In this document: positions 1-7,252 of the stretch, piece after piece
How the letters are laid out: every line of letters starts with the position of its first letter
How positions within the stretch are numbered: position 1 is the stretch's first letter
Assembly (NCBI GenBank): GCA_965196605.1
Contig: CBDAKK010000008.1
Location: 1-64,000 of the forward strand
Reading direction: 5' to 3'
Length of the DNA stretch: 64,000 nucleotides
Source: CBDAKK01 sp965196605
GTDB lineage: Bacteria > Spirochaetota > Spirochaetia > WTKD01 > G963693115
Translations under genes and position numbers: made by a program
Notes under the pieces: generated by a model
Databases searched by the model: none
What the model was told of the DNA's origin: nothing
Seen by the model: only the letters and a program-made list of their open reading frames with translations

Positions 1-75
1 TTGTAGGGATATGAGGAAGGTACATAAAAACACGCGTGCTAGCGTGTGCTATGGCATAGTGTGAGGAGGGATGCA
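1..75 (+). other. Prophage leader upstream of the Mor-like gene
   Basis: No gene is supported here. A short inverted repeat (ACACGC at 30-35, GCGTGT at 42-47, 6-nt loop) lies just before a strong ribosome binding site (GAGGAGG at 63-69) serving the ATG at 76. The hairpin lacks a T-tract, so it is not a convincing terminator. It could be a regulatory stem in the 5' leader. Confidence 0.35.
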
Positions 76-402
76 ATGAGCAAACCGCAGTTGATAGAAG
101 AATTGATGGAAGTGTTGCAAGGTTGTGGATATGAGGGGCCAGAGGCAGAGAAAATACTGGATGTGTTGTGTGGGTATTTGGGTGGACGGCAAGTATATTT
201 TCCGAGAAGCGCGCATGGGAATGAAGCGTTTCATGAGGAGAGAGACAGGGAGCTGTGGGAATTTGTGGATAGTGGTGTTGAGGTCAGTGAGCTTGTGGTG
301 AAGTTTGGGATGAGTGAGGGTGCAATATACAGGGCGGTGAAGAGGCATAAGGGGCGCAGACATGAAGCGTGTTTAGAGCCGGAGCCAGGGGGGTTGTTTT
401 GA
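76..402 (+). CDS. Mor-like transcription activator of a Mu-like prophage
   Basis: 108-residue protein resembling the Mor (middle operon regulator) family, which in phage Mu switches on middle and late transcription. The C-terminal part, starting VSELVVKFGMSEGAIYRAVK, reads as a helix-turn-helix. The N-terminal half is acidic and helical, as expected for the Mor dimerisation region. I chose the ATG at 76 because GAGGAGG sits six bases upstream; an ATG at 46 has no such site. The stop codon overlaps the TTG start of the next gene. An early-type regulator immediately ahead of head genes is unusual compared with Mu gene order. The family assignment rests on sequence pattern and context. Confidence 0.72.
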   Translation: MSKPQLIEELMEVLQGCGYEGPEAEKILDVLCGYLGGRQVYFPRSAHGNEAFHEERDRELWEFVDSGVEVSELVVKFGMSEGAIYRAVKRHKGRRHEACLEPEPGGLF

Positions 403-800
403 GCATAGAAAGAAAGCATGTTGCGGTGATACACATAGCGAAGAAGCAACTGTGCATGAACGATGATGAGTATCGGGTGTTGTTGTATGCATCAGCGGGA
501 GTGTCGAGTGCGAGTGAGCTACGGAGACTCGCACAATTCAGATCGGTAATGAAAGCGTTTGAGAAACTGGGGTATAAGAGTCCGCAAGAACGCAAGTGTA
601 CTTCGGGGCAAGATGAGGTGGCATGGGGATGCACGATTAAGCAACGGCGTAAGATAGAGGTGTTGTGGAGGGCGCGAGCACGGAATACTTCTGATGATGC
701 GCTGTATAAATTTATTGAGCGTGTAGCGCAGGTGAACCATCCGCGATGGCTTTCTAAGCAGCTGGCGAGTAACGTTATTCTTGCATTGAAAAAACTATAA
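399..800 (+). CDS. Mu gp16-like protein (DUF1018 family)
   Basis: 133-residue protein resembling the Mu gp16/GemA family (DUF1018), a conserved early protein of Mu-like phages. The family pattern is visible: an N-terminal segment around KKQLCMNDDEYRVLLYA, then a central basic stretch QRRKIEVLWRARAR and a C-terminal WLSKQLASNVILALKKL helix. The best start is the TTG at 399, which overlaps the previous stop (TTGA) and follows a G-rich stretch, suggesting translational coupling. An upstream GTG at 369 is in frame but lies inside the previous gene. In Mu this family affects host gyrase and gene expression; that role is known for GemA and only inferred here. Confidence 0.75.
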   Translation: MSIERKHVAVIHIAKKQLCMNDDEYRVLLYASAGVSSASELRRLAQFRSVMKAFEKLGYKSPQERKCTSGQDEVAWGCTIKQRRKIEVLWRARARNTSDDALYKFIERVAQVNHPRWLSKQLASNVILALKKL

Positions 801-809
801 GGAGCAATA

Positions 810-1265
810 ATGTCGGGGCATACACCAAAAGGCATGCTACGGAAAGAAATGTATCGTGATGCATGCACAAGAACTGAACAGTTACTTGCGTATATGCAAC
901 GCAAGAGGTTAGGTAAGAAAGACAAGGTTCGCGAATACAGCAAGCGATACCGCGAAGCAAACAAAGACAAGATTTCTGAACGCGGCAAGCAATACCGCGA
1001 AGCAAACAAAGACAAGGTTTCTGAATGCAAAAAGCGATACTACGAAGCAAACAAAGACAAGATTTCTGAATACCAAAAGCGATACCGCGAAGTAAACAAA
1101 GACAAGGTCTTTGAATACCAAAAGCGATACCGCGAAGTAAACAAAGACAAGGTCTTTGAATGCAAAAAGCGATACTACGAAGCAAACAAAGACAAGATTT
1201 CTGAATACCAAAAGCGATACCGCGAAGTAAACAAAGACAAGGTTTCTGAATACCAAAAGCGATAG
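810..1265 (+). CDS. Phage protein made of 15-residue repeats, function unknown
   Basis: 151-residue, highly charged protein. After a 35-residue N-terminal region it consists of about seven tandem 15-residue units of the type KRYREANKDKISEYQ, encoded by 45-bp DNA repeats. The units alternate between variants (REA/YEA/REV and ISEYQ/VSECK/VFEYQ), which suggests gene-conversion-like reshuffling rather than simple recent expansion. The predicted fold is a long basic helix. Similar lysine-rich repeats occur next to HNH nuclease domains in some phages, but no nuclease motif is present here. GGAGCAATA upstream of the ATG at 810 provides a ribosome binding site. It lies after gp16 and before an intrinsic terminator, so it ends the upstream transcription unit. 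Confidence 0.7.
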   Translation: MSGHTPKGMLRKEMYRDACTRTEQLLAYMQRKRLGKKDKVREYSKRYREANKDKISERGKQYREANKDKVSECKKRYYEANKDKISEYQKRYREVNKDKVFEYQKRYREVNKDKVFECKKRYYEANKDKISEYQKRYREVNKDKVSEYQKR

Positions 1266-1318
1266 TACAACAGTAAAAAATTTAGAAGCGATAGGAACAC
1301 AACTGAAATGTGAAAAGA

Positions 1319-1356
1319 AGCTCGGCATGTTTTTTAAAGCGTGTCGGGCTTTTTTA
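1319..1356 (+). terminator. Intrinsic terminator between early and head genes
   Basis: An 11-bp stem (1319-1329 with 1340-1350, including G-U pairs) with a 10-nt loop is followed by a run of Ts at 1350-1355. It closes the upstream unit and shows that the protease gene starts at the later ATG (1369), not inside this hairpin. Confidence 0.75.
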
Positions 1357-1368
1357 TTTGTTGGGAAA

Positions 1369-2388
1369 ATGAAAAAAAAGAGCAACAATAACTGGGGTTA
1401 TTTTGAGCGTGAAGAAAAAGTGGCGCAGTATGGTGGTATGCCGAAAGAGCGAATAGAACGTAATAGCATAGAGGGTTTACCGGAGCGATTGTTGTTGGTG
1501 CCTGCAGGGAAGGTAGCAGGGCGCGATAAAAGAATGTTTTACAACAATAACCCACAAAAAGTATTGAGCGCATTTGAGAGAGATGGTCGAGACATTCCAA
1601 TAGACATGGATCATCAAATGGAGCTAGAGGGGCGAGGGAAGGCGTACGGCTGGGTGAAAGCGTTAGAGGTAGAGAACGGAGCGATATACGGGTGCGTGGA
1701 ATGGAACAGTGCAGGACGCGAAGAGATAGAGGGTAAGAACTATCGGTACATATCGCCTGCGTTTTTGTTAGAGGAAAACAGAGAAATAAAAAAAATAGAA
1801 AGTGTGGGATTAGTTAATAAGCCTAATTTATACATTAAATCATTAAATAGCGAAGGAGCGAAGGAGGCAGCAATGGCAGAAGAAAATAGTGCGGTGGCAA
1901 AAGAGTTGTGCGTACAGCTTGGGATGAGCGAGGGCTCAAGCGCATCAGAGATTGTAGCGAAAGTAGCGGATTTACAAAAAGAAGTTACTTCGCAAAAGAG
2001 GCAGAAGGGAACAAGCGGTGCAACGGAGGTAGTGCCGAAGGCGGACTATGATGTGGTGCTTAATCGAGCGGAGGTTGCGGAGCGTGCACTTTTGGAGCAG
2101 GCGGAGGACGCTTTGAGAAAAGAGGTGAGTAGCGCGATAGACGAAGCGGTAGAGGCGGGCAAGATAGCGCCTGCAAGCAAGGGGTACTACGTGGAGCTGT
2201 GCAGAACACAAGAAGGACTTGAGAAGTTCAAGGAGTTTGTGAAAGTGGCGCCGAAAGTGGTAGTGGATACTACTGGCACGGAAGGTAACGTTGAAACAAA
2301 TAGAACAGTGCTTAGTGCAGATGAGATAGCGTTATGCCGTCAAATTGGCGTGAGCGAAGAGACATATTTGAAAGGGAAAGGAGCGTAA
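1369..2388 (+). CDS. Mu gpI-like capsid protease/scaffold precursor
   Basis: 339 residues. The N-terminal half matches the Mu-like prophage protein I family, a serine-type maturation protease: the stretch IDMDHQMELEGRGKAYGWVK and the following YRYISPAFLL are typical. The C-terminal half is helical and charged, as expected for scaffold. The ATG at 1369 was chosen because upstream in-frame codons lie in a terminator. Mu encodes a free scaffold (Z) from the 3' part of gene I, and an equivalent internal start exists here at 1873. The capsid gene follows six bases downstream. The protein would act during prohead assembly and then be degraded. Confidence 0.85.
   Translation: MKKKSNNNWGYFEREEKVAQYGGMPKERIERNSIEGLPERLLLVPAGKVAGRDKRMFYNNNPQKVLSAFERDGRDIPIDMDHQMELEGRGKAYGWVKALEVENGAIYGCVEWNSAGREEIEGKNYRYISPAFLLEENREIKKIESVGLVNKPNLYIKSLNSEGAKEAAMAEENSAVAKELCVQLGMSEGSSASEIVAKVADLQKEVTSQKRQKGTSGATEVVPKADYDVVLNRAEVAERALLEQAEDALRKEVSSAIDEAVEAGKIAPASKGYYVELCRTQEGLEKFKEFVKVAPKVVVDTTGTEGNVETNRTVLSADEIALCRQIGVSEETYLKGKGA
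1873..2388 (+). CDS. Internal in-frame start: separate scaffold protein (Mu gpZ-like)
   Basis: Inside the protease gene, AAGGAGG (1861-1867) is followed five bases later by an in-frame ATG at 1873. This is a stronger initiation signal than most in the prophage. It would make a 171-residue acidic, helical protein identical to the C-terminal half of the protease. That matches the known I/Z arrangement in phage Mu, where the scaffold is translated separately. The inference is from site strength and analogy; no independent conservation test was possible. Confidence 0.6.
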   Translation: MAEENSAVAKELCVQLGMSEGSSASEIVAKVADLQKEVTSQKRQKGTSGATEVVPKADYDVVLNRAEVAERALLEQAEDALRKEVSSAIDEAVEAGKIAPASKGYYVELCRTQEGLEKFKEFVKVAPKVVVDTTGTEGNVETNRTVLSADEIALCRQIGVSEETYLKGKGA

Positions 2389-2393
2389 ATAGA

Positions 2394-3305
2394 ATGGCGT
2401 TAACAAAAGAGGCGAAATTGGAAGCATTGCGCGTAGGGATGCGCGGAGAGTTTTTGAAAGCACTTGAGAGTGCAGAAAAAGAGTGGGGCGAGTTGGCGCG
2501 GGTAATACCGAGTACGACGGGGGCGAATGCGTATGGGTGGTTAAGTGATTTTCCGCAGTTACGAGAATGGACAAGCGACCGCGTGATACGAAACATGAAG
2601 GAGTATGGGTTCACGGTGCCGAATAAGAAGTATGAATCGACACTGGGTATTAAGCGTACAGACCTTGAGGATGACAACTTGGGGATGTATGGGACGTTGG
2701 CTGCGAATTTGGGAAGCGAAGTAGTGCGGTTTCAAAACGTGGGTGTGTTTGATGTTTTGAAGAATGGTGAGAGCACGATTATATACGATGGGCAGAATTT
2801 GTTTGACACCGACCACCCGGTGTACCCGAAGACGGATGGAACAGGCACAGCAGTGAGTACCTCCAATGTGTTGGGTACTGCAGGAGCGGGTAAAACGCCG
2901 TGGTATTTGCTCGATACAAGCAAGGTAATAAGACCGCTTATCATCCAAGAGCGAACGCGAGCTGAGTTTGAGAACATCACGGATACAGAGCAGTCGCATG
3001 TGTTTATGAAGGATGAATACTTGGTGGGGATACGATATCGAGTGGCGTTTACCGCGGGGTTCTGGCAGTTATCGGTGAAGAGCCATGAGAAGCTCGATGC
3101 GGATGGGTTTAATAAGGCGTTTAAAACGATGAGCGAATTCACGGCGCATGGCGGGCGACCACTTGGCATAACACCGACTGTGTTGGTGGTGCCACCGAGT
3201 TTGCGAGCAGATGCCTTAAAAGTCATCAATGCACAGTACCTTGCAAATGGTGAGAGTAACACGAACTATAAAGCGGTAGAAGTGATTGTAAGTCCGTATC
3301 TGTAG
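2394..3305 (+). CDS. Major capsid protein (Mu gpT-like)
   Basis: 303-residue major head subunit of the Mu T family. Recognisable stretches are the N-terminal LREWTSDRVIRNMKEYGFTV, the NLFDTDHPVYPKTDGTGTAV segment and the C-terminal LVVPPSLRADALKVINAQYL. The ATG at 2394 has AAAGGAG about ten bases upstream and leaves six bases after the protease gene. Length agrees with the family (about 300 residues). It forms the icosahedral shell after the scaffold is removed. Confidence 0.9.
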   Translation: MALTKEAKLEALRVGMRGEFLKALESAEKEWGELARVIPSTTGANAYGWLSDFPQLREWTSDRVIRNMKEYGFTVPNKKYESTLGIKRTDLEDDNLGMYGTLAANLGSEVVRFQNVGVFDVLKNGESTIIYDGQNLFDTDHPVYPKTDGTGTAVSTSNVLGTAGAGKTPWYLLDTSKVIRPLIIQERTRAEFENITDTEQSHVFMKDEYLVGIRYRVAFTAGFWQLSVKSHEKLDADGFNKAFKTMSEFTAHGGRPLGITPTVLVVPPSLRADALKVINAQYLANGESNTNYKAVEVIVSPYL

Positions 3306-3314
3306 GAGTGTTGC

Positions 3315-3734
3315 ATGAGTGAAAAAAATAACAAGAAAGGACAGTGTGGTGGTGCAGGAGTGCCATCTGCACCGGATGTACTTACTACCGAAGAAGCATT
3401 GCAAGCTTTGGAGGAGGTGAGGAAATCTGAAGCAGCGAAACAACACGCGGTGGAGTTATTGGAAACTGAACTTAAAGCAGCGCAACAAGAGCGCGATGAA
3501 CTAGCTAAAAAACTGGAGATAGTGGCAAGGGAGCTATCGGCATTGAAAGCAAACAACGCCACTCCACCTGTAAAAGATGAGGGAGAAAAAGTTGTGGTGC
3601 AGTGTAAGAGCAAGACGGGAGGCGAGTATCGGCGGTGTGGGATAGTATTTGGCACGCAGTTTACGAAATACGAAGTGGGGGCACATGTTGCTTCCCGACT
3701 TCGTTTAGATGCACACCTTGAAGTGAAGGCATAA
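3315..3734 (+). CDS. Mu gp35-like minor head/tail-junction protein
   Basis: 139 residues. The N-terminal two thirds is a Glu/Lys/Ala-rich coiled coil. The C-terminal ~35 residues (RRCGIVFGTQFTKYEV onwards) fit the short domain of Mu-like gp35 proteins, which carries an RR.G.xF motif followed by a hydrophobic strand. The position between capsid and gp36 is the canonical one. Function is not established in the family beyond its place in the head module. It overlaps neither neighbour (nine bases after the capsid, four before gp36). Confidence 0.65.
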   Translation: MSEKNNKKGQCGGAGVPSAPDVLTTEEALQALEEVRKSEAAKQHAVELLETELKAAQQERDELAKKLEIVARELSALKANNATPPVKDEGEKVVVQCKSKTGGEYRRCGIVFGTQFTKYEVGAHVASRLRLDAHLEVKA

Positions 3735-3738
3735 GGCG

Positions 3739-4164
3739 ATGGCTGGCTATTGCAGTGTAGATGACATTCTCAAACGAGCAGGGGAAGGCGTACTTCCCAA
3801 AACGAAAGACGCGTATGACAAAACGCAAGTTCAGAGTACTCGCATAGAAACCGCAATAGCTGATGCAAAGGACATCATACACCAGATACTTCCCTTTTTG
3901 GGGAAGGATGGATACAGCGCAAGCAAAGAAGAGCTTGCAGTATTGAAAGTGATAAGTATCGACATAGCGATGTATAGGATGGTTGATGATGTGCAAGGGA
4001 GCAAGGGAGCGGAGAAGCGGTATCAGAGTGCAATAACGCGGTTAGAGGAGATAGGGAAGCGCAATCAAAAAGGGCTCGGTGGTATGAGTATGCAGTGGTG
4101 TGAGAGAATCGATGTGAGCGCTGCAGAGAAAAATGTTCGCTTTAAGAAAGGGAGATTGTTATGA
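3739..4164 (+). CDS. Mu gp36-like protein (DUF1320), head-tail connector
   Basis: 141-residue protein of the DUF1320/gp36 family, believed to act as a head-completion connector. The hallmark start MAGYCSVDDILKRAG and the central RIETAIADAKDIIHQIL and VISIDIAMYRM segments are typical, followed by a KRYQSAITRLEEI helix. The stop overlaps the next start by four bases (ATGA), indicating translational coupling in the late operon. Confidence 0.85.
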   Translation: MAGYCSVDDILKRAGEGVLPKTKDAYDKTQVQSTRIETAIADAKDIIHQILPFLGKDGYSASKEELAVLKVISIDIAMYRMVDDVQGSKGAEKRYQSAITRLEEIGKRNQKGLGGMSMQWCERIDVSAAEKNVRFKKGRLL

Positions 4165-4625
4165 GTGCGAGTATATCTATTGCGGGATGGCAAGAGATAG
4201 ACCAGCGACTTACGCAATTTGCGCAGCATGAGCGAGTGTCGTTATTAAAAGACATTGGTGTAGAAATGGAAGCACAAACGCGGGAGCGTATTGATGAAAG
4301 CAAAGCTCCTGATGGGAGTGCGTGGACGCCATGGGCAGAAGCTACGGAGAAATATGTGAGGCGATACGCACGAGGGTCTAGAATGCTTCGGCGAAGTGGA
4401 AGCGGGGGCGGACGGTTATATGAGCGAATTGCAAGCACGGTGCGTGGTGGGGATGCTGTGATTGTAGGGGTCGATGTACCGTATGGCGAGATACACCAAG
4501 AAGGTGGGAATGCAGGGCGAGGACTAAGAGTAAGAATACCCGCTCGCCCGTATTTAGGGACATCAAAAGAAAACGAGCAAGAGATACAGAGCTTGATACG
4601 AGAGTGGGTTCAGGAGCGGTTATGA
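4161..4625 (+). CDS. Virion morphogenesis protein (Mu gpG-like / tail completion)
   Basis: 154 residues, phage virion morphogenesis family. Features are the N-terminal ISIAGWQEIDQRLTQF helix, the SKAPDGSAWTPWAEAT motif typical of this family, and the C-terminal RIPARPYLG signature. It probably completes the tail terminator or head-tail joint. It overlaps both neighbours by four bases. In Mu the G gene sits earlier, next to F; in many Mu-like prophages it lies between gp36 and gp37, as here. Confidence 0.85.
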   Translation: MSASISIAGWQEIDQRLTQFAQHERVSLLKDIGVEMEAQTRERIDESKAPDGSAWTPWAEATEKYVRRYARGSRMLRRSGSGGGRLYERIASTVRGGDAVIVGVDVPYGEIHQEGGNAGRGLRVRIPARPYLGTSKENEQEIQSLIREWVQERL

Positions 4626-5104
4626 CGATAGAGGGAGTACGCAATGAGTGCGTGCGATATTTTATTGAGCATGAAGGTGTGAGTAAAAGGTTTGCGGTGA
4701 TAGGGGCAAGTCGTGGCGTGTGGACATCGGCTGATGTAGAGAAGTATGCACATGGAAGTATTCCTGCGTTGTACGTAGCTACGCTTGGCGTGGAAGGTGT
4801 TAGGGAAGATAATGGGTCATTGCATGGGGATGTGAAGTTAGGACTTTACATACTAGCTCGAGCAAGTGAGGGAGATAGCGCGGAGAACGTGGCATTGTCT
4901 TTGGTGCATGCGATAGCAACAGTGTATCGCGGGGTATCACATCAAGATTTTGTGAATAGACCACGCTGGGACGATGGGAGTAATTTGTTTAGTGGAAGCA
5001 TGCGAGAGATAGACCTCGCGTTGTGGGGAGTGAAGATAACGCAGAGAGCGTATTTGCACGTGAACACAATCCCGACGATTGGAGATATACAAACTACAAC
5101 ATAG
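4622..5104 (+). CDS. Mu gp37-like protein (DUF1834), tail terminator region
   Basis: 160 residues, DUF1834/gp37 family, located as expected between the morphogenesis protein and the sheath. The ATG at 4622 overlaps the previous stop (ATGA) and is preferred to the earlier in-frame codon at 4604. The central DVKLGLYILARASEGD segment and the C-terminal DLALWGVKITQRAYL strand-rich part suit a tail-terminator-like fold. The role is inferred from position and family. Confidence 0.8.
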   Translation: MTIEGVRNECVRYFIEHEGVSKRFAVIGASRGVWTSADVEKYAHGSIPALYVATLGVEGVREDNGSLHGDVKLGLYILARASEGDSAENVALSLVHAIATVYRGVSHQDFVNRPRWDDGSNLFSGSMREIDLALWGVKITQRAYLHVNTIPTIGDIQTTT

Positions 5105-5133
5105 TTGTAAAGAAAATGTAGGAGGCTATAAAA

Positions 5134-6234
5134 ATGAAATTACCAGGAGTAGCAATAGTAGCAGGGGAAGGCGGACTTGCGAGGGTAGGTGGGAGCGTTG
5201 GGACTATCGCGGTGATAGGAACGGGGACAAAACTGAAAGGACAAGTGAATTCAGTTGTGAGCGTGAAGGACGCCGAGAAGTTTGGAGACGGGAGCGTACA
5301 GCGAGCGTGTAAGCGTATTTTTGAGATGAGTGGTGCGAGCGTGATAGCGTATGTACTTCCGAGCGCGGGGAGTGTAGCTACCTATAGTGCGGGCATCGAT
5401 GCGGTCTTAGCGTGGAACACGGTGTTGGAGTGTATTGCGATAGTAGATAGCACGGCGAAAGATGTGTGGGAAGTGCTTGCTGATAAAGCCCAAAATGCGA
5501 CAAAGAGCCATAGGTATGTGTATGGAGTAGCGCAGACGCGAGGGAAGGTTACAGGCAATAGTGATGCGAGCAAGAACGAGAAAGATGTACAGTTTGCAAG
5601 TAAGCTTGTAGAGCCTGCGGAGCGAGGGCAGAAGAAGAGCAATCGATTAGTGATATGTGCGGGCACGATTATGGTGCGTGGTTCGGATGGGGTTCCTTCG
5701 GGGCACCCGATTATCGATACGGTCTTAGGATCTATTGCGAGACGAGATGCACATGAAGGGATAGACGCAGTGAAATGGGGTTCTCTTGCTGGTGCGACTG
5801 ATGTAGGCGAAGCGTGGGATGAGACCACGCTTGAGAATTTGCTTAATGCAGGGTACACGACAGTGCGGAGGTTTTACGGACGAGCGGGGGTGTACATTAC
5901 GCTTGCGCGGTTAGCTACGGACGATACAAGCGATTACGACACGCTTGAAAAAATACGAGTAATGAATAGAGCGAGTAACGCGGTGCGTGGGGTACAGATA
6001 GAGTTTGTGAACGGGAACATCCCTGCGAATGCTGGGGGCGTTGCGTTTATCAAGAAGGAGAGCGAAGTGCCATTAGAGGTGATGAAGTCCAACGGTGAGA
6101 TTACAGACTTTAGCGTGTCGGTAGACACGAGCAAACTGATAAGCGAGCGACTGGTTAAGACTGCGGTTGCAATAGTACCGCTGGGCAAGACGAGTCGGAT
6201 TGAAACAGAAATTACATATAAAGCGGGAGTGTAG
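5134..6234 (+). CDS. Contractile tail sheath protein (DUF2586-like)
   Basis: 366 residues. It starts MKLPGVAIVAGEGGLARVGG, similar to DUF2586 sheath proteins rather than the longer (~495 residue) Mu gpL type. The C-terminal region has the expected assembly segment: TTLENLLNAGYTTVRRFYGR, then YDTLEKIRVMNRASNAVRGV. It forms the contractile sleeve around the tail tube. AGGAGG lies before the ATG at 5134. It is followed by the interrupted tube gene with two bases between stop and start. Confidence 0.8.
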   Translation: MKLPGVAIVAGEGGLARVGGSVGTIAVIGTGTKLKGQVNSVVSVKDAEKFGDGSVQRACKRIFEMSGASVIAYVLPSAGSVATYSAGIDAVLAWNTVLECIAIVDSTAKDVWEVLADKAQNATKSHRYVYGVAQTRGKVTGNSDASKNEKDVQFASKLVEPAERGQKKSNRLVICAGTIMVRGSDGVPSGHPIIDTVLGSIARRDAHEGIDAVKWGSLAGATDVGEAWDETTLENLLNAGYTTVRRFYGRAGVYITLARLATDDTSDYDTLEKIRVMNRASNAVRGVQIEFVNGNIPANAGGVAFIKKESEVPLEVMKSNGEITDFSVSVDTSKLISERLVKTAVAIVPLGKTSRIETEITYKAGV

Positions 6235-6236
6235 TC

Positions 6237-6680
6237 ATGGTAAGCATTAATAGCAGGGTGTATGAGTTTGGGAGCATACAGGTATTGTTGCCGACAGGCA
6301 TCGTGATGTTGTGTCAGGGCATCACGTACAAGGACAAGATAAGTGGAGAGGCTGTTACGGACATGCGAGGGTTACCGGTAGGGCATTCGCATGGAGAGTA
6401 GAGCGGGGACTGCGACTTGGAAGTCTCTAGGGTTGAGTACGCAAAAATAAGCATGTATTCAGCAAGTGGTGGCGGGTTTTATAACATGAAGCCGATGAGC
6501 ATCACGGTAACAATGGCGGGACTTGAGAAGGTGCCGCAGGTGGATGTGTTTACGGTGAAATGGACGGAACGTGAGCTTGGTGGGAAGAAGGGCGATAACG
6601 AACTTAACGTGCCGCTTAAAGGGATTATCATAAGTCCTATTGTGAGCAATGGGATACCGGCGTATGTAGGTCCTTTATAG
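6237..6680 (+). pseudogene. Tail tube protein gene interrupted by an in-frame TAG
   Basis: A 148-codon reading frame starting at ATG 6237 has a single in-frame amber stop at 6399-6401 (codon 55). The same frame then continues without a break to a TAG at 6678-6680. Position directly after the sheath, size (147 residues if read through) and residues on both sides (SINSRVYEFGSIQVLLPTGI; MSITVTMAGLEKVPQVDVF) fit a myovirus tail tube subunit. The stop sits in the stretch GE-stop-SGDCDLEVSR, where a tyrosine codon would need one base change to give TAG. TAG also ends the sheath and this gene, so general recoding is unlikely. If real, the prophage cannot make tails unless the stop is suppressed. Confidence 0.75.
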
Positions 6681-6740
6681 AGTTTTTTAGTAGAAAGAAA
6701 AATAATGCAATAAAAAATATTTTCATAAAAGGAGAGAACT

Positions 6741-7088
6741 ATGAAAGGGTTACAAATTACGCAAGAACAAATTGAGGAAGCGAAGAAGGTGCATAAGAAG
6801 TTACGTCTTGCGACACTTCAGTGGGATGACGAAGAGCGTGTGTCTCACAGCGTAGAAGTGTTGTTTCGCGTGCCGACCGTTGCAGATGCAGAAGTATACG
6901 GCAAGACTGCGAGTTTAGAGCCAGTGGTAGCAAGTCGCAACTTGTTTGCGTCTTTGGTGGTGTCTCCGAAGAGCGAAGAAATACTGGAAATCGTGGGAGA
7001 CAAGAGTGCGGTGTTGGGTGCGTTTGTCGAAAACGAGGTAGCCCCTTTTTTCGGGAAAAACGTGAAGACAACAAGCCGAGTAGTGTAG
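6741..7088 (+). CDS. Tail assembly chaperone, zero-frame product
   Basis: 115-residue acidic protein directly upstream of the tape measure gene, the place of tail assembly chaperones (lambda gpG, Mu gp41 type). AGGAGAGAAC precedes the ATG at 6741. Near its 3' end is a slippery heptamer, and a second open frame lies downstream in the -1 frame (separate entry). I see no catalytic motif. The chaperone would bind the tape measure before tube polymerisation; this is known for the lambda pair and inferred here. Confidence 0.7.
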   Translation: MKGLQITQEQIEEAKKVHKKLRLATLQWDDEERVSHSVEVLFRVPTVADAEVYGKTASLEPVVASRNLFASLVVSPKSEEILEIVGDKSAVLGAFVENEVAPFFGKNVKTTSRVV

Positions 7089-7246
7089 GCGAGCTTGTAG
7101 CGTATATACACCATTACACAGGCATTGATATTTCTGGTATGGAAATGGATGCGGCGTGGAAGCTGTACAGTCGAGCGAGGTATATACGGAAGCTTAAGGT
7201 AACGGAGATACAAGAGGCGTTGTCTCCGTTTTTTTCAAGTCGGTGA
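7043..7246 (+). CDS. -1 frameshift extension of the tail assembly chaperone (gpGT-like)
   Basis: The heptamer C_CCT_TTT at 7043-7049 is in the X_XXY_YYZ register of the upstream frame. From there the -1 frame is open to TGA at 7244-7246, six bases before the tape measure ATG. It encodes GELVAYIHHYTGIDISGMEM and about 33 further residues, including WKLYSRARYIRKLKVTEIQE. The fused protein would be about 168 residues. No independent start or ribosome binding site exists for the second frame. A conserved frameshift at this locus is well known in long-tailed phages. The specific slip site is my inference; a second candidate is G_AAA_AAC a few bases later. Confidence 0.7.
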   Translation, partial: PFFREKREDNKPSSVGELVAYIHHYTGIDISGMEMDAAWKLYSRARYIRKLKVTEIQEALSPFFSSR

Positions 7247-7252
7247 AAAAAC

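Noticed and set aside
6399..6401. TAG recoded as an amino acid by the phage
   Set aside because: TAG is the normal stop of the sheath gene (6232-6234), the tail tube frame (6678-6680) and the tail chaperone (7086-7088), so genome-wide recoding is not supported.
7055..7061. Second slippery site G_AAA_AAC in the tail chaperone
   Set aside because: It is in the right register but does not meet the X_XXY_YYZ rule as well as CCCTTTT a few bases upstream; noted only as an alternative.
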